NCBI GenBank assembly: GCA_958430865.1 | Contig: CAUDNR010004495.1 | Coordinates: 1 to 14,251 of the forward strand | Reading direction: 5' to 3' | DNA from: Entrophospora sp. SA101 | Taxonomy: Eukaryota > Glomeromycota > Glomeromycetes > Entrophosporales > Entrophosporaceae | Length of the DNA: 14,251 nt | Shown: in pieces, positions 7,836 to 14,251 of the stretch | Position numbering within the stretch: the stretch's first letter is position 1 | Layout: each line of letters begins with the position of its first letter | Notes under the pieces: generated by a model | Told to the model about the DNA's origin: nothing | What the model saw: the letters and a program-made list of their open reading frames with translations, nothing else | The model's database searches: none | Position numbers and translations under genes: made by a program

Positions 7836-10461
7836 TTATGTTGCCACTGATAATTCCATTGGCAATTCCATTTCAAATTGATTATCAATATCCTCTATTA
7901 AAGATAAGCATTGTTAATAATTGTGATAAATATTACTATTTAGCAAATTATTTAAATTATTATTACCTGGTGGTTCATCGCCTTCATAATTAATGATATT
8001 ATTATTTCTGTTATCATTACTGCTACTATTATTTGTATTAGATAATGTACCTGAGACTCTAATATCAACTTGATTACTTGAATTTGTTTGATTACTTTGA
8101 ACCTCTGTAATATAATCTATAATATGTAAAAACATTATTTCTTGATTAAAATGAAAATGATAACTAAATTAATTTACTTACCAGAGTTTATTGTTATTGT
8201 CTCCTCCTCTTCATTATTATAATAAACATTGTCTGGTAATTCAATTTCAAATTGATTATCAATATCCTCTAAATAAATATCACAAAGAAAAAATTCATGA
8301 GGTTATTTTTATTTTCATAAATAATTATAATTAAAGTATCATCATGAATTAATGGTTTCAGTTACCTGGAGGTTTATCATCATCATCATCTTTTTTTTCG
8401 TCATCATTACTTTTGATTTCAAGAGGTAATTCCATGTCAAATTGATTATCAATATCCTCTACACAAACACAAGCACATATATAGAAGACAATACATTGTT
8501 ATGTTATTGAAATAAATAATATGATTGCTATTATTACTACTACTAGTAGTATATTATCTACCAACCTGGAGGTTTATCATCCTCATCAACTTGTTCTTCA
8601 ATATCATGATTAGTTGGTAATTCTATTGAAAATTGATTATCAATATCCTCTAATTATGCCCCAAAAAAAAATACATTATAATTATTATAATTAAAAAAAA
8701 AACCATAAAATCAATTTCTTTTTAAATAAATAATTGGTCTATTTTACCTGGTGGTTCATCATCATTAATATCAGGTAGTTCCATTACAAATTGATTGTCA
8801 ATATCCTCTGGAATAACGTATATATCATTTTAAATTAATAAATTGAATAATTACATCAACCAATTTAACTTCAATATATAAATCAATATCGTCAACTCAC
8901 CTGGTGGTTCTTCATCATTAATATCATCATTAGTATTATCAGGTAATTTCATTTCAAATTGATTGTCAATATCCTCTAGAATATCATTTTTAATTAATAA
9001 ATTGAATAACTACATCAACTAATTTAACTTCAATATATCATCAACTCACCTGCTGGCTCATCATTGCTAATATCATCATTGATATTGTCAGGTAATTTCA
9101 TTTCAAATTGACCGTCAATATCTTCTAAAAATAACAAGTACATACATATACGCACACATGTATATTATTTTTAATTAATAATTGAATAATTACATCAACC
9201 AATTTAACTTCAATATATTATCAACTCACCTGGTGGTTCATCATTGATATCATCAGGTAATTTCATTTCAAATTGACCGTCAATATCCTCTAAAAATAAC
9301 AAATATATACATGCACACACACACACATATATCATTTTTTAATTAATAAATTGAATAATTACATCAACTAATTTAACTTCAATACATTAATCAATATCAT
9401 CAACTCACCTGGTGGTTCTTCATCGATCTTATCAGGTAATTCCATTCCAAATTGACCATCAATATCCTCTAAAAATAACAAGTATATACATGCACATACA
9501 CACATATATCATTTTTAATTAATAAATTGAATAATTACATCAACTAATTTAACTTCAATACATTAATCAATATCGTCAACTCACCTGGTGGTTCTTCATC
9601 GATCTTATCAGGTAATTCCATTCCAAATTGACCGTCAATATCCTCTAATATACGCATTTATGATTATTTGTATTGTAAGTATATAACTTTACTATATCAA
9701 TTTAATCTATTTACCTGGTGGTTCTTCTTCTTCTTCTCCATTAGGTTTATCAGCATCTAATTTATTAAAAAAATATTTATTAAAATTACTACCAAACTGA
9801 TTTACATAGATAATCTTGTATCAACCTGTTGGCTTATCATAATCACCGTCATCATCATCACTTTCAATTTTATGAGGTAATTCCATTTCAAACTGATGAT
9901 CAGGATCTTCTAAATTACATACAAAAAAAAGAAACATTTTATTTGAAAATTGTTATTATTATATATATTCCTTCGTGATTCAATAATCTACTCACCTGGT
10001 GGCTCCTCATCCTCTTCTCTTTCATGAGGTAATTCAATTTCAAATTGATTATCAGGATCCTCTAATTACATCCAAACAAATACTAACATTTTTAATAAAT
10101 AAATAAATTTTATTAAACAAAAGAAATACTTTAGACTAATTAATTTTCTACCTAGTGGTTCTTCATTAACATCCTCAGGATTTGGATCGCACGATTTGCA
10201 TCGTGCCTTTGATGTATTATATCTGGCACACTTTGTACAAATACCATGCTCTTGTTTTCTTTCATCATTGTAAGTATCTTTATCGTCCGTTACTGCCGTT
10301 ATTGTCATTGGTGGATTTATCGATGGGTTATTATTATCATTATTATAATCATTTTTTAATTCTTGTGATGATGACAACGAGTCTTTGGAAGGTTGTCGTT
10401 TAATGACATCATCAATATAGTCTTCTTTGTCTTCTTTCCCGCAACAGCAAATATTACCCAT
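7836..10461 (-). CDS. Modular acidic repeat protein with lipid-anchor N-terminus and zinc-type motif (15 exons)
   Basis: Exons by eye: 10461-10152, 10061-9996, 9909-9826, 9756-9715, 9644-9585, 9468-9409, 9289-9230, 9124-9050, 8975-8901, 8807-8748, 8649-8566, 8458-8366, 8268-8182, 8104-7967, 7894-7836. They sum to 1353 nt: 450 residues plus TAA. All introns are GT-AG, 69-119 nt and phase 1. Residues 1-8 are MGNICCCG: Gly2 fits N-myristoylation and Cys5-7 palmitoylation, implying a membrane-attached cytosolic protein. Cys75, Cys78, Cys88 and Cys91 (CTKC-x9-CKSC) form a zinc-type motif like one I remember beside protein kinases in Rhizophagus; no kinase domain is present. From residue 104 the protein is an acidic repeat chain: twelve copies of E-D-[IP]-D-x-Q-F-x-[MI]-[EK]-L-P, usually ending E-P-P, one per exon. 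Exons 4 and 14 lack the motif. The start context is good (G at -3 and +4). Function is unknown; a membrane-tethered multivalent scaffold is my inference. Confidence 0.82.
8748..9644 (-). repeat. Tandem array of homologous exon-plus-intron units
   Basis: Exons 5-10 and introns 5-9 of the modular gene are copies of one unit of about 150-180 bp. The exons are 60-75 nt. The introns share a long common core that on the plus strand runs from TTTTTAATTAATAAATTGAA through ATTTAACTTCAAT to CAACTCAC at the donor. Exons 5 and 6 (9585-9644 and 9409-9468) differ at one base of 60, and introns 5 and 6 are also nearly identical. Neighbouring units differ more, so the array grew by unequal exchange, most recently at units 5/6. 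Every unit is phase 1 at both ends, so gain or loss of a unit keeps the frame. Confidence 0.85.
9314..9327. repeat. (CA)7 microsatellite inside intron 6
   Basis: An uninterrupted CA tract in intron 6. Shorter, interrupted versions occur at the same place in introns 5 and 7 (around 9490-9503 and 9150-9160), which supports common descent of those introns. Confidence 0.8.
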
Positions 10462-10640
10462 CGCTAATCTATGCTAATAAATAATTTGATAATATGTGTA
10501 TGTATGCTATTTAAACATTTTTTTTTTTAGTATGTAACCATAGATGTTGTGTGAAATGAAATTTCCTAAATTATTCTTTATGCATTTATGGAGGGCAACC
10601 AGTTAATGCGAGGTGTCACTATGCATATACATGTATATGT
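10462..10640 (-). promoter_or_regulatory. Probable 5' flank of the modular gene
   Basis: No coding sequence. A T-run lies at 10518-10529 (A-run on the gene strand). A TATA-like CTATTTAAAC (10508-10517) is about 50 bp upstream of the ATG. A perfect 16-bp palindrome, CATATACATGTATATG (10624-10639), lies about 165 bp upstream and could bind a dimeric regulator. There is no direct evidence for any of these roles. Confidence 0.25.
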
Positions 10641-11695
10641 CCCTCAGCAATGGAACGTAAACCAAACATTGAAACTTCCCACACGATCTCTATTTCCATC
10701 GAGTTTACAATTATTTTTTATTGCCTCAGATGGTTTGATGTAAATTTGGCAACTTTTTGATCTTTGAAAAATAAACGGATTCGAAATTTATAATGTGAGG
10801 TGTTAAGAAGAACCTTCCAAGTTGTTTTTGAAAGAAGTTGGGAATGCACCATGTGCTTGTTTGACAATTCCCATATAAATTTTTATCCAAACTTTTTTTC
10901 CAATTATGCTTCTTTTTCCTTTTCTCATTATTGGATTTTTTATTTATTTATATATTTTCTTCTTGCCAACTTCTTGAATCCTCATTGTAAAGTTTTTGTT
11001 TGTTGCTTTATAGCATCTTGTGGTTTAGCAAGTCTTGAAACAAGATCGGGTTAGGTTCCAAAAACTTTCTATCGTGATTACTATTTAACTTATCATTTTT
11101 TTGAAACAATTCATTCCAAAAAATTAGTTTTACAAAGTCTAATTATTAACTAGTTCCATATCCAATTTAATAAGCATTTAATATTTATTTAAACTAGTTA
11201 TTATTTAAAAAATAGGGTTGTTTTATATGCGGGGCGCCGTAATGGACACCTAACCATATATATAATTTGGTTATTGTTATTATTATGGGTTAATAATAGT
11301 GGGTTAAAAAATTCACTTAATTTTCACTGTCGTAACATTATATTTTAAATAAAATAAACAGTTAAATATTAACAATAGATCTGTATAATGAATGATAAAT
11401 CTTTTTCCTTAAATTGTCAAGGTTTCTTTGATTATTATCGTGTTACACTCCTTAAAAGGATTTTATGCTCGGATTTTTATATACCCAAAAAATTAATTTG
11501 TAACTTGATGATGTCATAATTATAATATAATAAAAAATCCGATAAAAATTTTTTTTAAAAAGATGACCAAAAACCACATTTATTTTTAGGTAAAATATAG
11601 TATTGGGACTTTTGAGAAAAATTATATGATCACGATTTTTCTCTAATTTTTTTAATGTAAATTTCTTTTGATTCAGGTGATAAGTTTAAATTTGT
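10641..11695. other. Intergenic region
   Basis: No supportable gene. A plus-strand frame at 10800-11054 is open for 84 codons from a GTG and is largely hydrophobic (T-rich DNA read as Phe/Leu), so it is probably fortuitous; its first part (RRTFQVVFERSWECTMCLF) is the only protein-like piece. A GC-rich patch, GCGGGGCGCCGTAATGG (11230-11246), stands out in AT-rich DNA and may mark a transposon end. TAATGYGAGGTGT occurs twice (about 10605 and 10790). Near 11468 and 11535, CGGATTTTTAT and an inverted counterpart (AAAAATCCG) could pair. Confidence 0.35.
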
Positions 11696-11987
11696 CTATT
11701 CAATGATATATCTTTTATCATCTTCGCTACCTTTTAAATCATTTTCAATATCTACAGTTGCTTGAATGCATGTATTAGAAACTTGTTCTTCCGATAGATC
11801 AGTTCCATTCTTTTTTATAAGAAACGGCATCCAACCAAAACCATCCAACTTCATCTGGACAAACTACACACTCATTTGATATGTTTTGTGGAGAAACTGC
11901 TTGACGTTTTCGTAATATATACAAGTTGCACGATATCAAAATTTTATACCCAAACCCATACCCCAAAAATTTAAAAATTTTACCCAA
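11696..11987 (-). pseudogene. 3' end of an unrecognised gene, one frameshift
   Basis: Two minus-strand frames join at a six-A run (about 11808-11814). The upstream frame carries KRQAVSPQNISNECVVCPDE and GWFWLDAVSYKK. The downstream frame continues NGTDLSEEQVSNTCIQATVD and ENDLKGSEDDKRYIIE to TAG at 11696-11698. Both halves look like real protein, so a one-base indel in the A run is the simplest explanation. The part before about residue 28 of the upstream frame comes from the GGG-rich repeat (11949-12002) and is probably not coding; an exon boundary may lie near 11910. No domain is recognised; a CxxC pair (CVVC) is present. Confidence 0.4.
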
Positions 11988-12002
11988 ACCCGGAATATAC
12001 CC
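11949..12002 (-). repeat. GGG-run repeat with quadruplex potential
   Basis: Six runs of three or four G lie on the minus strand within 54 nt, in GGGTTTGGGTA-like units, interrupted by a self-complementary AAAATTTTTAAATTTTT spacer. This is unusual in such AT-rich DNA. It is not a telomeric TTAGGG array. It may be the end of a repetitive element. Confidence 0.5.
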
Positions 12003-12311
12003 ATATTAATATCTTCTTTTATTATTATCCAAAAAAATATTATCTAAATAAATTTGTAATTAAGAATTATATTGAGAGCACTATGTAAATCAAGAATACT
12101 ATCGACTGTTACTGGATTTTATTGTCATGCTTTCTTCATCTAAAGTAACCGTGGTAAGCAAAAATGAATATTTAATGGAATAAATTTTTTTTATAAACCA
12201 ATTATTTACAAAGTATTTATGTTTGAGAGCGTGGATTGCAAAATAAGATTTTTAGGGATGATTGTTCCCTAAACTTTGATTTTAACACTATTTATCCATG
12301 TAAAATATTAA
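12003..12311. other. AT-rich intergenic stretch
   Basis: No gene, paired repeat or RNA feature seen. An acceptor-like TATTTAG (12319-12325) lies just downstream, inside the open frame that follows. Confidence 0.4.
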
Positions 12312-12783
12312 ATTTCGATATTTAGTGTCTTTTATCAAAGTAAAACTTATTATCGCCGAGGTGCTACTATTTTAACACCTGAGCAAATCGAAGAAATTAG
12401 GAATTCCAAAAATAGGGTTCCTAAATATGTGCTAGTAAGGAATTTCCATATTAATGAAAATCGTGTTGAATGGAAATCACAGCTTAGCAGATACAGTAGA
12501 TCACTTTCCTGATTCACCTCATTTACCAAACATTGGCATGGATGAAAACGTTATGCAACTGAACTCTATTGTTACCTCAGATAAGCAGACAAAAAAGACT
12601 AGCAGAAAAAAGAAGGACAATTCTAGTGCGGAATTATCTAAAGGTGGAGATCTATCGGAATCGAAAATCGTACATCATTCTATTTTAAATAATCAGTCTA
12701 CCTCATCAGTGCCAGAAAATGAAGTGCAATCCAGAATGTCACATTTGCGAAAATATGCTAAAGAGCTTCAAGCTGAATCCTGA
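12312..12783 (+). pseudogene. Fragment of a repetitive-family gene, frame-shifted
   Basis: The first frame (from about 12312, no stop upstream to 12309) reads YYRRGATILTPEQIEEIRNS then KNRVPKYVLVRNFHINENRV (about 12348-12467), a basic, helical segment that recalls DNA-binding helix-turn-helix regions. It then runs into a stop. A second frame, with an ATG at 12454, is open to TGA 12781-12783 and carries ADTVDHFPDSPHLPNIGMDE, a basic KQTKKTSRKKKD stretch, a Ser-rich low-complexity part and a C-terminal MSHLRKYAKELQAES. A deletion or frameshift near 12455-12475 separates the halves. The style matches Rhizophagus repeated families, but no function can be given. Its end overlaps the end of the convergent pseudogene on the other strand by 16 nt. 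Confidence 0.45.
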
Positions 12784-14251
12784 ATTTGAATCAATTCCTT
12801 TTCAAGATATTCAGCATAATCTAGAACTCTAAGAAATTCATCTTTGAGGTTTTGTCGTGTGTCCCAAACCTTAGAATGGAACTCTAAGATTTCAGTATCT
12901 GGAATGAAATTAAGATTAATCACGCTTTTTTTTTTAACTCTGTATCTGTCTCTTCAGAAATAGATGGAATTGCATTAACATGTTGTACCTCAAGCTTATT
13001 TTCGACTTATGCATAGTAACTGGAATGTAAAAATCTTTCCCGTTGCAATTGATCTTCAGTAAATTCTTTTCCCCGAGTATTTGATATTTGTGGTGTGGTA
13101 GAGGAAAGGATTGCTCAATAACAGCATAGGCTTATCATATCCAATAACTACAAAATCTAAATAAAATATACAATCTGGGGCTAGGGTTAACGGTACATTA
13201 TAAACCATTCCAATAGATTTTGTCAGAACAGTGGTTGCTCTCTTGAAATAACGAGTAGTACTTTTATCGATTTTTAAACCCAAGCGTTCAGCAATGTCTC
13301 TAGACATAAGTAAAGTATTTGAGCCAGGATCGACTGTAATTGCCAAAAGTACTAGATGTTTGATTTTACCCCGAACAGTTGGAATATCTATCACATCCTT
13401 ATCCTGGATAAAGTTAATTTCCATACCTTCGACAACTTCTTCATCTTCAGTCTCGCTTTTTTGGAGTGTATCATTTGCGGTACTAAATTTCTGAAAATTT
13501 CGTAAGATTTTACTTATAGCCTCCTCTAATAAAGTGGAATTTACAAGCTCACTTTGAATTATTTCACGCATTCGTCTCTCTAGTAAAGTCGAAGTGGGAT
13601 TTTGCGATACTTGAAGAGGGGTTCAATTCTCCTTACCCTCTGAAAAATATGCATCTTTCTTGTCTTTGGATCGGGATTTTTTATCAGATGTTTTCTTAAT
13701 GAGTACTCTAGGTTGATCTATTTTTTTTTAATTCTGGATACATTAACATATGATTCTTCACTAAGTGCATTATCATCAAATTCACCATCATCTTCTTGAT
13801 CGGAAATAGTAGATTCATTAGGGGTTTCTTCCGTATCACAGCTATTATCAAATTGATCTTGTGAGAACCCATCGGCGAAATTCACACGACCAGTTCTTTT
13901 CCTAGAATTAGAAATCATATTCTTAATTACAGGACAACTACGATAAGTGTGGCCAAGCTTTTTACAAATTTTGCATTTACGTTGGATTGGTCTAGTATTT
14001 ACTCTAGGGGTTCTGACCACGTTTATTGATGGACTCGGTGAGTTTGACAATCCCTCAGGTTGATCTAATTTATTTGCAAGGTTGGTAATTGCGTAATCAA
14101 TTTCCATTGGTTCGAATACTCTGTTGTCTTCAACCTCAAGGCCCATTTCGGCATAATTTTTTAGATCTTCATAGTACTTACGGTGCAGATCATCTATAAT
14201 CATTAATTGCTTATAGTAACAATTGGTCAACTTCAAAATACTAAAACAAAA
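12768..14251 (-). pseudogene. Gag zinc-knuckle/retropepsin-like gene remnant, no reverse transcriptase, partial
   Basis: Open from the window edge (14251). The first frame ends at TAG 13718 and holds a CCHC zinc knuckle (CKICKKLGHTYRSC, 13934-13975; C-x2-C-x4-H-x4-C), as in retroelement Gag proteins that bind nucleic acid, then an acidic tail. A nine-A run (13721-13729) shifts the frame. The next frame has TGA at 13623-13625, then continues through 13571-13056 with a retropepsin-like core: DPGS (13320-13331) at the catalytic Asp site, AERLGL after it, and MLLLSNPFL near the end, where the usual ILLG glycine is Ser. A shift near 13075, TAA at 13007-13009, and a ten-A run (12926-12935) follow; the last frame ends at TGA 12768-12770. 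No reverse transcriptase, RNase H, integrase or LTR is seen. A 57-nt in-frame GTAAGG...CTAG segment could alternatively be an intron that removes the TGA. Confidence 0.6.

Noticed and set aside
7914..8135. Single-exon minus-strand ORF of 73 residues starting at 8135.
   Set aside because: It is exon 14 of the modular gene read through both flanking introns. The homologous junctions at 8104 and 7967 explain it better.
10182..10403. 73-codon plus-strand frame opposite exon 1 of the modular gene.
   Set aside because: It is antisense to a well-supported exon and its composition reflects the complement of Asn/Asp codons.
10800..11054. 84-codon plus-strand frame, hydrophobic.
   Set aside because: It begins at GTG, is dominated by Phe/Leu/Tyr from T-rich DNA, has no matching exons and resembles no family I know.
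13294..13494. 66-codon plus-strand frame within the protease-like region.
   Set aside because: It is the antisense shadow of the retropepsin-like frame, which has recognisable motifs.

Overview
The window looks like nuclear DNA of an arbuscular mycorrhizal fungus (Glomeromycotina, most like Rhizophagus). It is very AT-rich, has short GT-AG introns (about 55-120 nt), and is crowded with decayed transposon and gene-family remnants of the kind that fill those genomes. The taxonomic call rests on sequence style and remembered protein families, not on a search. I see no rRNA, tRNA, CRISPR or bacterial features.

Only one gene appears intact. It lies on the minus strand at 10461-7836 and splices by eye into 15 exons. 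The exon lengths sum to 1353 nt, giving 450 residues plus a stop, and all 14 introns are phase 1. Exon 1 encodes an N-terminus of the myristoyl/palmitoyl type (Gly2, Cys5-7) and a four-cysteine zinc-type motif. Exons 2-15 are tandem copies of a small exon: twelve carry the motif E-D-[IP]-D-x-Q-F-x-[MI]-[EK]-L-P and most end in E-P-P. Introns 5-9 are also homologous, so whole exon-plus-intron units were duplicated. This is the most interesting object in the window.

Layout. 1-532: 3' end of a plus-strand two-exon gene remnant. 754-1145: frame-broken plus-strand coding remnant. 1146-2632: mostly empty, with one weak minus ORF. 2633-3297: a 649-bp hAT-type element with an exact 8-bp target duplication and a decayed BED zinc-finger gene. 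3850-4719: an old inverted-repeat element without a visible transposase. 4836-4883: a hAT-like terminus. 5126-5398: an unrecognised minus ORF. 5930-6330: a plus-strand gene remnant with two recognisable introns. 6717-7035: a minus-strand hAT transposase remnant. 7589-7691: a tetranucleotide microsatellite and a hairpin. 7836-10461: the modular gene. 11696-11987: a minus-strand gene remnant. 12312-12783: a plus-strand gene fragment. 12768-14251: a minus-strand gag/protease remnant that runs off the window.

Apart from the modular gene, nothing looks functional as it stands. The remnants share one kind of damage: short frameshifts, often at A runs, plus a few nonsense codons. No operon-like or pathway-level cooperation between genes can be inferred here.
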